A stretch of DNA of 64,000 nucleotides from Phycisphaerales bacterium (GTDB lineage: Bacteria > Planctomycetota > Phycisphaerae > Phycisphaerales > UBA1924). How positions within the stretch are numbered: position 1 is the stretch's first letter; each line of letters begins with the position of its first letter. The translations under genes and the position numbers were made by a program. Shown piece after piece: positions 32,663-41,889 of this stretch. Below the pieces are notes generated by a model, which did not search any database, was not told the DNA's origin, and was given only the letters and a program-made list of their open reading frames with translations. The stretch is from positions 124,001-188,000 of the forward strand of contig CAJPFG010000031.1 in assembly GCA_905339235.1 (NCBI GenBank), written 5' to 3'.

Positions 32663-35600
32663 TCAAGCCTCCAGCGCTTCCATCGCCTTCCGTGCCGCCG
32701 CGAGTTCCGCCCTGACCGACTCCAACTGGTCCCTGGTCTGCTGGACCATGTGGGCCGGGGCCTTGAGAGCATACCCGGGATTCGCCAGCCGACCCTCCAG
32801 CGTCCCCTGCGACTTCACCAGGTCCTCGATCTTTCGGGCCAGCCGCGTCTTCTCCGCGTCGGTATCGACCACATCCGCCAGGTTGCTCAACCGATACTCC
32901 CGGGCCTCGACCGTGATCGGTACGGACGCCGCGGCCGGGGGGTTTGGGTCCATCCTCTCGATGTTGCACAACCCGGTCACCAGGGCCGCGCCCTCGCCCA
33001 GGGCCTGCGCGTCCGCCGCGGCGATGTGCAGCGTGATCTTCCGCTTGAAGGGCACGGTGTGCTGGGCTCGCACCTCGCGGATCGCCGTCACCAGCCCCGC
33101 GACCTTCGCGAACTGGGCCTCGGCGGCCGGGTCCTTCAGCGTCGTCGCGGCGATGGGCCAGCCGGCAGTCGCCAGCAACCCCTGCTTGCGGGCGGGTTCA
33201 AGGGTCAGGCCCTCCACGGCCGCGCCGGGCAATCGCCCGAACTGCTCGTAGATCGCCTCGGTCACGAACGGCATGACCGGGTGCAGCAGCCGCAGGATGG
33301 TGTCGAGCGCCGCCCGCAACACCGCCCGCTGCCCGGCGTCGTTCGCCACCGTCGGCTTGATCGCCTCGAGGTACCAGTCGCAGAAGTCGTTCCACAGCAG
33401 CGTGTAGCAGGTTTGCGCGTACTCGGAGAACTCGTAGTTCGCCAGGGCGGTGTTGCACGCCTCGATGCCCGACGCGAGGCGCGACAGCATCCAGCGGTCG
33501 GGGAGTGTTCTTGCTCCTCCCGGCATGGGTGGCACAGGCGTCCCGCCTGTGCTCTGCAGTTTCTCCATCGCAAACTTCGCCGCGTTCCACATCTTGGTCG
33601 CGAAGTTGCGCCCGAGGTCGAACTTCTCGCTGGTGTTCTTGCCGTTGGCGTCCTTCTTGACCGGCAGCCGCACGTCCTGGGTCTGCGTGGTCATATGCAC
33701 GAGCGTGAACCGCATCGCGTCGGCGCCGTGCGTGGCGATGATGTCGAGGGGGTCCACGCCGTTGCCCAGCATCTTCGACATCTTCCGCCCCTCGCCATCC
33801 TGGATCACGGCGTGGATGAAGACGTCGCGGAACGGCACCGGTCCGCACCCTCCCCCGCCCCCGGCGGGGGAGGTGGCCGAGTCCGCGAGGCCGGAGGGGG
33901 ATCCGCCCGCCAGCAGATACCGATTGAACATCGTCATCCGCGACACCCACAGCGTGATGATCTCCCGCGCCGTGCACAGCACGCTCGAGGGGTTGTACGC
34001 GGGAAGCAGCGCCGGCATGTCCGCGATCCCCGTCTCCTTCGCGGCCAGCGGCGGGTCGGGCCAGCCCATCGTGGACATCGGCCACAGCGCGGAGGAGAAC
34101 CAGGTGTCGAGGACGTCGGGGTCTTGGACGAAGCCAAAGGATTCAAACGCGGCAGCCGTGCGCGGATCGTCGCGCAGGAGGCAGGCGTGTGTGGTAAGCG
34201 TGCCACCTGTGAGAACATCGCTCTCCGCTACTTCGCGGCCATCGAGGAAACAGCGCACCGCCACGTCTTCCGGACCCCTCAGGTTGCACCACTGTGAGTG
34301 GGCGTTATTCAAGGTGGCCGCGTCGCCTTGCTCGGCCTTCGTCCACACCGGAATCCGATGCCCCCACCACAACTGGCGCGAGATGCACCAGTCGCGGATG
34401 TTGTCGTGCCAGTGCTCGAAGGTCTTGGCGTACCGCGCGGGGTAGAACCGCATCGAGCCGTCGCTTAGGGAGCCCCGAGCGCAAGCTCGGGCGGATTCGG
34501 TTGGGGCACCAGCCGCGCTCACCGAGTCACGGCAATCTGCCCCGAGCTCGCGCTCGGGGCTCCCCGTCCGCTGCTCCGGCACCAGCGCCGCGTTCGCCCT
34601 CGCCGCCATCCTCCGGTCCGTCACCCGCACATACCACTGATCGCTCAGGTACGGCTCGATAATCGCCTTCGAGCGGTCCGAGTGCTTCACGCTGTGCCGG
34701 TACGGCTTCACCGCCTCCAGCAGGCCGCGGGCTTCGAACTCCTTCACCACCAGTTTCCGCGCCTCCGCCATCTTCTTGCCGACGAAGAGGTGCGCATCGC
34801 CCACGTCGCTCCACCCATGCTTGTCGCTCACGCGGCCGTCGGGTGACACCATGTTCACCATCGCCAGCCCGTGCCGCTGGCCCAACTCGTAGTCGTTCTG
34901 ATCGTGCGCGGGCGTCACCTTCAAAAACCCCGTCGCGAACTCCGCCTTGGGGTCGTTTTCCTCTTCCTCGGTCCGCGCCATCGACCTGGGCAGCACCACG
35001 TACCCGTCCTCGACGATCGGGATCACCCGCCCCACCAGCGGCAACTCCACGCTCAGCCCGCGCAGCGCCTTCGCCCGCGGGTCGCGCGGGTTTACGGCCA
35101 CCGCCGTATCGCCCAGGTACGTCTCCGGCCGCGTCGTCGCCACCGTCACCCACGCCTGGTCCTCGCCCTCGTGGTGCTCCGCCCCCGGATACCCGCGCGA
35201 GGCCAACTCCGACCACGTCACAGGCACCGCGTCATCCGGCGGAGGCTTGCCCTGCGCCCGCTCCTTCTCCGTCGTCGCCCCGTGCGCCCGCACCAGCGGG
35301 TACCTCAGGTACCAGAACGACGTATCAACATCCTCGTCGTAGCACTCATCATCCGCCACGGCCGTCTGCAGGACCGGGTCCCAGTTGACCAGCCGCTTGC
35401 CGCGGTAGATCAGCCCGTCCCTGAACAACCGGAAGAAGGCCTCGCGCACCGCCCGCACGCACACGCTGTCCATCGTGAACCGCTGGCGCTCCCAGTCGCA
35501 CGAGCAGCCCATCTTCTTCAACTGCCCGATGATCACCGCCTCGTACTCGTCCTTGTACGCCTGGATCTTGGCGATGAACTCCTCGCGCGGGAAGTCCGTC

Positions 35601-35968
35601 CGCCGCTTCTTCTCCTCCTGCCACACCCGCTTCTCCACCACCGCCTGCGTCGCGATCCCCGCGTGGTCCGTCCCCGGCATCCACAGCGTCTCGAACCCCA
35701 TCATCCGGTGGGCCCGCACCAGCACATCCTGCAGCGTGTTGTTCAGGGCGTGCCCCAGGTGCAGCGCGGCCGTCACGTTGGGCGGGGGGATCAGGATGCA
35801 GTAGGGCCTGGCCTCGCCCCGAACCACCCGGGCGGGGTCGGCGTGAAACGCGCCGGCGTCAATCCACTGCTGCCACACCCGCCCCTCGTGCTCGATGGGG
35901 CGGTACTGTTTGGGGAGTTCACCGGTCGTCGGTGGCGTCGGCGATAGACTTTGAGCCTCTGTAGACAT
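32663..35968 (-). CDS. valS: Valyl-tRNA synthetase with in-frame palindromic insertions
   Basis: 1101 residues, clearly longer than the usual 880-950. HLGH (HIGH class) is at 70-73, and the KMSKS-loop KMSKM at about 729-733. The CP1 editing domain has WVTVATTRPETYLGDTAVAV, and RDWCISRQLWWGHRIPVW and DVLDTWFSSALWPMSTMGW match ValRS. A C-terminal coiled coil is present (ARKIEDLVKSQGTLEGRL). The extra length is due at least partly to three in-frame low-homology inserts at about residues 468-501, 688-709 and 806-823, each containing a DNA palindrome (see repeat entries). The start ATG 35968 opens at the family N-terminus. Divergent from a TPR gene. Confidence 0.95.
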   Translation of the reverse strand: MSTEAQSLSPTPPTTGELPKQYRPIEHEGRVWQQWIDAGAFHADPARVVRGEARPYCILIPPPNVTAALHLGHALNNTLQDVLVRAHRMMGFETLWMPGTDHAGIATQAVVEKRVWQEEKKRRTDFPREEFIAKIQAYKDEYEAVIIGQLKKMGCSCDWERQRFTMDSVCVRAVREAFFRLFRDGLIYRGKRLVNWDPVLQTAVADDECYDEDVDTSFWYLRYPLVRAHGATTEKERAQGKPPPDDAVPVTWSELASRGYPGAEHHEGEDQAWVTVATTRPETYLGDTAVAVNPRDPRAKALRGLSVELPLVGRVIPIVEDGYVVLPRSMARTEEEENDPKAEFATGFLKVTPAHDQNDYELGQRHGLAMVNMVSPDGRVSDKHGWSDVGDAHLFVGKKMAEARKLVVKEFEARGLLEAVKPYRHSVKHSDRSKAIIEPYLSDQWYVRVTDRRMAARANAALVPEQRTGSPERELGADCRDSVSAAGAPTESARACARGSLSDGSMRFYPARYAKTFEHWHDNIRDWCISRQLWWGHRIPVWTKAEQGDAATLNNAHSQWCNLRGPEDVAVRCFLDGREVAESDVLTGGTLTTHACLLRDDPRTAAAFESFGFVQDPDVLDTWFSSALWPMSTMGWPDPPLAAKETGIADMPALLPAYNPSSVLCTAREIITLWVSRMTMFNRYLLAGGSPSGLADSATSPAGGGGGCGPVPFRDVFIHAVIQDGEGRKMSKMLGNGVDPLDIIATHGADAMRFTLVHMTTQTQDVRLPVKKDANGKNTSEKFDLGRNFATKMWNAAKFAMEKLQSTGGTPVPPMPGGARTLPDRWMLSRLASGIEACNTALANYEFSEYAQTCYTLLWNDFCDWYLEAIKPTVANDAGQRAVLRAALDTILRLLHPVMPFVTEAIYEQFGRLPGAAVEGLTLEPARKQGLLATAGWPIAATTLKDPAAEAQFAKVAGLVTAIREVRAQHTVPFKRKITLHIAAADAQALGEGAALVTGLCNIERMDPNPPAAASVPITVEAREYRLSNLADVVDTDAEKTRLARKIEDLVKSQGTLEGRLANPGYALKAPAHMVQQTRDQLESVRAELAAARKAMEALEA
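33500..33552 (-). repeat. Palindromic insertion C inside valS
   Basis: Inverted repeat GCACAGGCG (33532-33540) / CGCCTGTGC (33544-33552) with a 3-base centre, embedded in a segment encoding STGGTPVPPMPGGARTLP, which has no place in the ValRS fold. The frame is kept open through the palindrome. Confidence 0.7.
33843..33905 (-). repeat. Palindromic insertion B inside valS
   Basis: Perfect 11-bp inverted repeat CCTCCCCCGCC (33849-33859) / GGCGGGGGAGG (33863-33873) with a CCC loop, in a stretch encoding SPSGLADSATSPAGGGGGCG. It interrupts the normally conserved run just before PFRDVFIHAVIQD, upstream of the KMSKS loop. Confidence 0.75.
34468..34565 (-). repeat. Palindromic insertion A inside valS
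   Basis: A 98-base element bounded by inverted repeats of about 24 bases: left arm 34468-34491 beginning GGGAGCCCCGAGCGC, right arm 34540-34565 ending GCGCTCGGGGCTCCCC. Each arm is itself a GAGC(G/C)nnnGCTC hairpin. The element adds about 34 residues (GSPERELGADCRDS onward) between the tRNA-synthetase core strands ANAALVPE and MRFYPARY. Confidence 0.8.
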
Positions 35969-36005
35969 CGTGAGTCGAGTGTACGCGAGCCGATAGAAAG
36001 CGGGC

Positions 36006-37034
36006 ATGAAAGCGACCTCTCCAACCAGCCGCATCGTCGCGGCCGTCCTCCTGATCGGGCTCCTGGCCGGCGGCGTCTCGCTCTTCATCGCGGCCATGCG
36101 ACAGACCGGGCCCGCGAACCCCGGCACCCCCAACGCCCCCAGTTCCGCCTCTGTCTCTACGCTCCGCCCCGCCGACACCGCCACCATCGACGCCATCCTC
36201 AACGCCGCCAACGAGTACCTCAAGACCGAACAGCCCCAGAAGGCCGACGCCATCCTCGCCGCGGCCACCCTCCAGCACCCCGACGAGCAGCGCCTGTACA
36301 TCCTCCACGCCGAGGCCCTCGCCTCCATGCGGCGCCTCGACGCCGCCTACGACGCCTACGTCAAAGCGCTCGCCATCGGCCCACGCGACGGCGAGTCCGA
36401 GTTTGCGGCCGGAACGCTCGCCAGCATGACCGGAAAACTCGACCGCGCTGCCGAGCACTACCAGGCCGCGCAGACCGCCCTCAAAGCCGACCCCCGCCCG
36501 CCCCTGTATCTCGCGCAGATCCAGATCAAGTTGCACCAGATCGACGAGGCCAAGGCCAGCCTCGCCATCGCCGGAAAACTCGACCCCGAGTCCGCGATCG
36601 TCTGGGGAACCCTCGCCCAGATCGCCCTCGACGAGAACCGCCTCAACCTCGCCCGCCAGCACGCGGCCAAGGCCCGCGAACTCGAACCCCGCGTCACCAT
36701 GTGGCGCGTGCTCGAGGCCCGCGCCCTCCGCCGACTCAACCAGCCCGAAGAAGCCCTGGCCATCCTCACGCCCCTCGACGACATCGAGAAGCGCGACAAG
36801 ATGGTGCTCGGACTCATCGGCGAGTGCTTCGGCCTGCTCAACCGCCCCGCCGACGCCGCCGCGCTCTACGCCAAGGCCGCGGACTTCGACCCCTCCGACG
36901 GCCCACTCGCCCTCGACACCGCCCTGTGGTTCGAACGCGCGGGCGACAAGATCACGGCCCTCAAGTACGCCGAGCACGCGGCGATGCTCTCAACCCAGGG
37001 CGCGGCCACAACCGTCGAGCGGCTCAAGCAGTAG
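36006..37034 (+). CDS. Membrane-anchored TPR-repeat protein
   Basis: 342 residues. One N-terminal membrane helix (residues 9-29, RIVAAVLLIGLLAGGVSLFIA) and then tandem tetratricopeptide helices from about residue 60 to the end, for example LHAEALASMRRLDAAYDAYV and ALWFERAGDKITALKYAEHA. TPR arrays mediate protein contacts; the partner is unknown. Divergent from valS with only 37 bases between start codons, so the promoters overlap; TAGAAA lies six bases upstream of the ATG. Confidence 0.85.
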   Translation: MKATSPTSRIVAAVLLIGLLAGGVSLFIAAMRQTGPANPGTPNAPSSASVSTLRPADTATIDAILNAANEYLKTEQPQKADAILAAATLQHPDEQRLYILHAEALASMRRLDAAYDAYVKALAIGPRDGESEFAAGTLASMTGKLDRAAEHYQAAQTALKADPRPPLYLAQIQIKLHQIDEAKASLAIAGKLDPESAIVWGTLAQIALDENRLNLARQHAAKARELEPRVTMWRVLEARALRRLNQPEEALAILTPLDDIEKRDKMVLGLIGECFGLLNRPADAAALYAKAADFDPSDGPLALDTALWFERAGDKITALKYAEHAAMLSTQGAATTVERLKQ

Positions 37035-37039
37035 ACCCG

Positions 37040-37363
37040 CTACGCCCGGCCGCGAAACTCGCGCACGCCCTCCACCAGCGACCACACGCCAAAGACGGCG
37101 CACAGCCCGGCTACGAGTTGCTGTCGGTACCCAAACCACGACACCCCCGCGACGATCAGGAACCCCACGCCGGAGGCGATCCCCGAGAAGCGCACCGGCA
37201 CGAACGCGCTCACCACGATGAGCCCGACCAGCGTCCACCGGATGGCGGGCATCAGGATCAGCCACTGCATGAAGTGCAGCACAGCGAGGATCGCCAAGTA
37301 GATCCCCATCCGGATCAACTGGCCCGGCAACGCCTTGAGATACATCGAGCCCGCGTCGGACAT
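37040..37363 (-). CDS. Small membrane protein of unknown function
   Basis: 107 residues with about four hydrophobic segments (IRMGIYLAILAVLHFMQWLI, WTLVGLIVVSAFVPV, GVGFLIVAGVSWFGY, LVAGLCAVFGVWSLV). No motif recognised. The ATG at 37363 is preceded by GGGAGGTTGCC, a good ribosome binding site. It lies five bases from the tail of the convergent TPR gene. Confidence 0.7.
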   Translation of the reverse strand: MSDAGSMYLKALPGQLIRMGIYLAILAVLHFMQWLILMPAIRWTLVGLIVVSAFVPVRFSGIASGVGFLIVAGVSWFGYRQQLVAGLCAVFGVWSLVEGVREFRGRA

Positions 37364-37423
37364 GGCAACCTCCCGCGACTGATTGCAACAGGTTAACCGG
37401 AATCGACTCCACCCGGTTGCGGG

Positions 37424-38491
37424 CTACTCGGTGAATCCCACCCGCGCCACGATCGGCCGATGATCCGACCCGACGCTCGCGGCCCTCTCCCAACGCTCGC
37501 ACCCCAGCCCCTTGACCCAGATGTGGTCGATCCGCACTCCCGGCAGGTAACTCGCCCAGCCTGTGTCGTGCCACGTCAGTGCCCGCCCGTGCCCCGACAG
37601 CCCGTGCGTGTTGCGCAGGCCCGTGCCGCGCAGGATCCCCAGTGACTCGTCCGTCGCGTTGAAGTCTCCGCCCATGATGACCGGGCGCGATTCGCTCGCC
37701 GCGAACGCCGCGAGCCACCGCAGAAGCCGCCGCTGCTCGGCGAGCAGCGAAGGGCTGATCGGCGGGATGGTGTGCACGTTCTGCACGACGACCTCGCGAT
37801 CGGCGATCTTCACCACGACGCGGATCTGGGGATCGCTCAGGTTGATGATCCCGCCCTTGCGGCGGCCTTCACCCAGCGACGGCGGCGGATAGGTCTTGGG
37901 TGGTTCAACAAACGGCAGCTTCGAAAAGACGGCCTGCCCGAAGGCGTCGTCGCGGATCGCGTGCACAAGGTGCGGGTACCTCGCGCGCAGCGCCGGCTCC
38001 ATGACGTCATGGGCCCGCGTGGAATACTCCTGCACCAGCACGATGTCGGGGTCGAGCCGCGTGATCTCCTGCACCGCTCGCGACGGGCTTTTCGAGCCCA
38101 CCAGGAGGTTTACGGACATCACCGTCGCTCCGTCGTGCCCGACCTCGTTCGTGGAGGCGTGCGGCACGTACATCCATCCGGTCGGGAGCAGCAGAAAGAC
38201 CAGCAGCGGGAGCGCCGCCAGGAGCACCCGCTTCAGGCGGAACACCAGCAGCCACAGCGCCACGATGAGGAGCCCCATCCCCGCGTGAAACGTGAACGTC
38301 CGCCCGACGAAGGCGAGCCACATGAGCACGTTGCCCGCCGCGGATTCGTCCCCGAGGTCCGGGAGCAGGTACGCGAACGCAATCCCCGCGTACGCCGCGC
38401 CGATGATCAACCACGCGAGCCTCCGCCGCCGGCGCATTGGCCGCGCCGGATCGGGTGCGGTCGGTGGATGGCGGGCGGGGTCCTGCGGCAT
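37424..38491 (-). CDS. Endonuclease/exonuclease/phosphatase family protein with membrane anchor
   Basis: 355 residues. Three N-terminal membrane helices (residues 26-125) are followed by an EEP-fold domain that probably faces outward: TVMSVNLLVGSKSP, a PDIVLVQEYS strand bearing the metal-binding Glu, GGDFNATDES with the catalytic Asp-Asn pair, DHIWVKGL and GSDHRPIVARV with the terminal Asp-His. This layout is common in bacterial membrane EEP proteins of unknown substrate. The stretch PPPSLGEGRRKGG near residues 201-213 looks like an insertion. TAGAAC lies six bases before the ATG. Confidence 0.8.
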   Translation of the reverse strand: MPQDPARHPPTAPDPARPMRRRRRLAWLIIGAAYAGIAFAYLLPDLGDESAAGNVLMWLAFVGRTFTFHAGMGLLIVALWLLVFRLKRVLLAALPLLVFLLLPTGWMYVPHASTNEVGHDGATVMSVNLLVGSKSPSRAVQEITRLDPDIVLVQEYSTRAHDVMEPALRARYPHLVHAIRDDAFGQAVFSKLPFVEPPKTYPPPSLGEGRRKGGIINLSDPQIRVVVKIADREVVVQNVHTIPPISPSLLAEQRRLLRWLAAFAASESRPVIMGGDFNATDESLGILRGTGLRNTHGLSGHGRALTWHDTGWASYLPGVRIDHIWVKGLGCERWERAASVGSDHRPIVARVGFTE

Positions 38492-38563
38492 GTCCCCGTT
38501 CTACGGTTGCTGCGCCAACAAGTTCGCCGACGCAGCAATCCCGATTGCGGCCGGTGTGCGGCG

Positions 38564-39686
38564 CTACTTGGCCTTCACCTTCTCCCGCTCCGCCCGGCGC
38601 CGCTTGAGTTCCGCGTCGATGAACGGCGCGATCTCCCCCCGCAGCACCGCCTCGTAGTCGCTCTCCTCGTACCCCGTGCGGTGGTCCTTCACGCGGTTGT
38701 CGTAGAAGACGTACGAGCGGATCTGCGTCCCCCAGCCCTGCTGAAGGCTCCCGCCCTGGGCCGCGGCGATCTCCTGCTCGCGCTTCTCCTCCGCCAGCAA
38801 CTGCAACTTCGCCTGGAGCACGCGCAGGGCCTGGGCCTTGTTCTGGGGCTGGTCGCGGTAGGTGCTGGCGACGACCTGGATGCCGGTGGGCTTGTGCACC
38901 ACCCGCACCGCCGAGGCCACCTTGTTCACGTTCTGCCCGCCCGGCCCGCTCGCCCGCACGAACGGCGTGACCTCCACCTCGTTGTCGGGGATCGTCACGT
39001 CCACATCCTCGAACTCCGGCGTCACTTCCACGCTGCAGAACGACGTCTGCCGCTTCCCCTGCGCGTTGAACGGCGACACCCGCGCCAGCCGGTGGCTCCC
39101 TCGCTCGCACTTGAGATAGCCAAACGCGAAGGGCCCCTTGATGTGCAGCGTGACCGAGTCGATTCCGACCTCCACGCCGAAGCCCTTGTCCACCTCCTCG
39201 ACCTCGAACCCCATCTTCTCGCAGTAGAACAGGTACATGCGAAAGAGCATCTCGGCCCAGTCGTTGGCCTCGGTCCCGCCCACGCCCGCGTTGATCGTCA
39301 GGAAGCAGTTCTTGGTGTCGTGCTCACCGGAGAGCAGCGACCGCAGTTCCACCTTCTCCATCCGGCCGACCAGCCCGAAGAGCGACTCATCGGCCTCCTT
39401 GAGCAGTTCCTTGTCGCCGGCCTCTTTCGACATCTCGTACGCGAGTTTCGCGTCCTCGAAGTCCTTCATGACGCCGGACAGCGGGTCGATCTGGGCTTTG
39501 AGCGTCTTGACCGACGCCACCACCCGCCGCGCCCGTTCCTGGCTGTTCCAGAAGGTCTCCGAGCCCATCTCCGCCTCAAGGTCTTTCAGTTGCTGCACCT
39601 TGGCCGGGTAGTTAAAGCGAGTCGCGAATCGTCAAGATCCGCGCCTCGAGATCGTTGATCACGGGCTGGTGTGCGTCAAAGTGCAT
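38564..39686 (-). CDS. prfB: Peptide chain release factor 2, expressed by +1 frameshift
   Basis: The main frame (38564-39613) encodes RF2: GVGGTEANDW, the tripeptide region, and the GGQ motif in RASGPGGQNVNKVASAVRVVH. Its only in-frame start is GTG 39598, which would drop the conserved N-terminus. A short frame 39612-39686 (ATG, 24 codons, MHFDAHQPVINDL... ending IRDSL) stops at TAA in the sequence CTT TAA C. A +1 shift at CTT joins it to NYPAKVQQLKDLEAE, matching the layout of E. coli RF2 (LRGYL-DYDAK). The joined protein is about 373 residues. Unusually the stop at the shift site is UAA rather than UGA, and no AGGGGG-like internal Shine-Dalgarno precedes it. RF2 ends translation at UGA and UAA codons. 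Confidence 0.9.
39610..39620 (-). promoter_or_regulatory. prfB programmed +1 frameshift site with UAA
   Basis: Read on the minus strand the site is TCG CTT TAA CTA. CTT is the slippery Leu codon used in other bacteria; the next codon is UAA (39614-39612) instead of the near-universal UGA. Skipping the T gives AAC TAC CCG, the RF2 frame. Release by RF1 as well as RF2 at UAA would weaken RF2-specific autoregulation. Confidence 0.75.
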
Positions 39687-39824
39687 GTGCGGCCTGCCTT
39701 TCGGGGCGGGAGTGTAGGTCGGGCCCTCCCCCATTCCGAATTCTCGAGATTCCGCGCCGAAACCCCCCGCCCGCGGCGTCTTCCTCACACTCCCGGGCCC
39801 CGCGCCCGGCACCGGAGAACACTC

Positions 39825-41294
39825 ATGACCCGACGGTTGACTCGCCCCTTCCCGACGCTCGCCGCCCTGGTCCTCGCCGCCGCCGGCTCGATGGCCGCGC
39901 TCCCGCCCGCGGCGCTCGCGCAGACCGGCTCACCCACCGAAATCACCGAGCGCCAGCCGCCGCTCATCACCATCGACTTTAAGGGGGGCACCGTCGCCGA
40001 GTACGTCGCGGCCCTCCGCAAGTCCGCGGGCGAGGAGCCGGTCAACGTCGTGCTCTCGAAGGAGGCCGCCGACGTCCCCCTCAGCACCATCTCCCTCCGT
40101 CTGGTCTCCCTCGACAACGCCGTGCAGGCCATTTCCCCCGCGGCCGGCCTCGCAAATGGGGAGTTCCTTATTCAGCGCATTAAGCCCATGGCCCCTCCCA
40201 ACTCCAATGCCGCCGCGGTGTACTCTGTAGACTACATTCGGCGCGAACGCGTGGTACAGACCGTCTCCGGCCGCATCTTCGGCGATCCCCAGATCCAGGT
40301 CTTCTCGCTCAAGCCCCTCACCGAGCCCTCGCCCGAGGACGGTGGCCCCACCGTCACCGAACACGCCGAGACCATCCTTACGGCCATCCAGACCGCCCTC
40401 GACCTCGACGCCAGCACCGAGGCCCCGCGCCCCGACGTCAAGTTCCACCGCGAGTCCGGCCTCCTCATCGTCCGCGCGATTCCCGCGCAACTCCGCGCCG
40501 TCGAAGGCTGTCTCGAACGCATGCGCGACGACGTCGACCGCCGCCGCGCCGCCATTCGCGTCAACCGCCTCGGCCCCGAGGAGATGGTCGAACGCAAGGC
40601 CGCCGTCACCCGCGCCGAGTTCGAACTCCAGCAGCGCAAGGTCGAGTGCGACCTCGCCGAGAAGAATCTCACCCAACTCAGGACCCTCCGCGACTCCGGA
40701 AACGTCAGCGAAGGCGAGTACAACAAGGCCGAGGCCGAACTCCAGAAGAACCGCATGATGCTCGCCATGTCCCACGCCGAGATCGAACGCGCACGCGAAC
40801 TGCTGTCCATCAGCGAAGCCCGCACTACTCGAAGCGTGGATGATCGAGTCGAGCAGCTCAGGAAGGAGCTGGCTGACGCGAACCGACGGCTCATTGAAGT
40901 CAGCAAACGGCGTGACGCAGGCACCGCTTCAGAGAAAGAGGAGCAAGCCATCGTGGCCGAGAAGGACCGAATCGTCGCCCAACTCAAGGACATGATCGCG
41001 AAGCAGTCGTCCGCCTCTCTCAATGTCTGGTCCGCAGGCCCCGCCATCCTCGACCTCACCGACTGGCCCAAGGATCAGTACGACCAGACCCTCTCCGTCA
41101 TCCGGTCCATCTACAGCGGCTCCAAGAACCCCCCCAAGATCGAAACCCCCGGCGGCCAACGCATCCTCGTCGCCGGCGAACAATGGCAGGTCGAGTCCGT
41201 GGTCACCATCATCCGGGAGATCGGGCGTGCACGCCGCCTCGCTGAGCCCACCATTGGCCCCGCCGTCCAACCCAAGCCCGGCACCGGCCGCTGA
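39825..41294 (+). CDS. Exported protein with secretin/STN-like N-terminus and coiled coil
   Basis: 489 residues from ATG 39825. A signal peptide (LAALVLAAAGSMAALPPAALA) is followed by an STN/secretin-N0-like region (ITIDFKGGTVAEYVAALRKS, SKEAADVPLSTISLRLVSLD) and a second secretin-N1-like module (AVYSVDYIRRE, VKFHRESGLLIVRAIPAQL). From about residue 265 to 390 it is a coiled coil, and the end has another small alpha/beta module. No secretin barrel is present. The stretch 40820-41020 uses codons with more G/A than the flanks. Followed by an ECF-like sigma gene, so it may belong to a cell-surface signalling unit. Not confidently assigned to a family. Confidence 0.65.
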   Translation: MTRRLTRPFPTLAALVLAAAGSMAALPPAALAQTGSPTEITERQPPLITIDFKGGTVAEYVAALRKSAGEEPVNVVLSKEAADVPLSTISLRLVSLDNAVQAISPAAGLANGEFLIQRIKPMAPPNSNAAAVYSVDYIRRERVVQTVSGRIFGDPQIQVFSLKPLTEPSPEDGGPTVTEHAETILTAIQTALDLDASTEAPRPDVKFHRESGLLIVRAIPAQLRAVEGCLERMRDDVDRRRAAIRVNRLGPEEMVERKAAVTRAEFELQQRKVECDLAEKNLTQLRTLRDSGNVSEGEYNKAEAELQKNRMMLAMSHAEIERARELLSISEARTTRSVDDRVEQLRKELADANRRLIEVSKRRDAGTASEKEEQAIVAEKDRIVAQLKDMIAKQSSASLNVWSAGPAILDLTDWPKDQYDQTLSVIRSIYSGSKNPPKIETPGGQRILVAGEQWQVESVVTIIREIGRARRLAEPTIGPAVQPKPGTGR

Positions 41295-41373
41295 GTCGTT
41301 CCGGTTCCGCGGCCTTGACACACCCTCCGCGGGATCAACGCCAGGCACGCCACGTTCGGCTGAGGGCCAGGGC

Positions 41374-41889
41374 GTGGCGTGCCTTACCGCGCGCACCCGC
41401 GGCGGCGACCCCGACGCCTTCGAAGCCCTCTACCGCGCCTGGTTCCCCCGCGTCTACGCCCTGGCCCGGGCCTCCACCCGGCGCGATGAGGCCTTCTGCC
41501 TCGACGCCGCGCAGGATGTCATGCTCCGCGCCGCCCGAGGCCTGCCCGTTCTAGCCGACGAACCGGCGCTCGCCGCGTGGATGACCCGCACCACCATGTC
41601 GGTCTGCATCGACCTGATCCGCAAGGACACCCGCCGCGCCCGGCGCGAGTCCGGCCCCAGGCCCGCCACACCGACCTCCGCCCGGCGTACCGAAGACCTC
41701 GCCTGGCTCGCCCGCGCGGTCTCGCAACTCCCCACCGCCGACTACGAAGTCCTCATCGCCCGCATCGCCCACGAACTCTCGCTGCGTGAATCCGGCCTGG
41801 CCACGGGCCTCAGCGAGGACGCCGCCCACGGCCGGATCCGCCGAACACTCGCCCGCCTGCGTGAGGCCGCGGAAAGGATGTTGTCATGA
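41374..41889 (+). CDS. ECF-like sigma factor
   Basis: 171 residues from GTG 41374, the first start codon in frame after the upstream gene, preceded by GAGGGCCAG. A region-2-like part (DAFEALYRAWFPRVYALARA, DAAQDVMLRAARGLP, WMTRTTMSVCIDLIRKDTRR) and a region-4-like helix-turn-helix (SQLPTADYEVLIARIAHELS, LSEDAAHGRIRRTLARLRE) match ECF sigma factors in order and size. The -10 recognition helix is atypical. Its stop overlaps the next gene (ATGA), the usual arrangement of sigma and anti-sigma genes. Confidence 0.78.
   Translation: MACLTARTRGGDPDAFEALYRAWFPRVYALARASTRRDEAFCLDAAQDVMLRAARGLPVLADEPALAAWMTRTTMSVCIDLIRKDTRRARRESGPRPATPTSARRTEDLAWLARAVSQLPTADYEVLIARIAHELSLRESGLATGLSEDAAHGRIRRTLARLREAAERMLS

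Noticed and set aside
32102..34297. Long + strand open frame across the metallopeptidase-like gene and valS
   Set aside because: Arg/Pro/Gln-rich composition and crossing of two well-supported genes show it is an antisense artefact.
38564..39598. prfB read as a single frame starting at GTG 39598
   Set aside because: This loses the conserved RF2 N-terminus, whereas the 24-codon upstream frame and CTT slip site restore it exactly.
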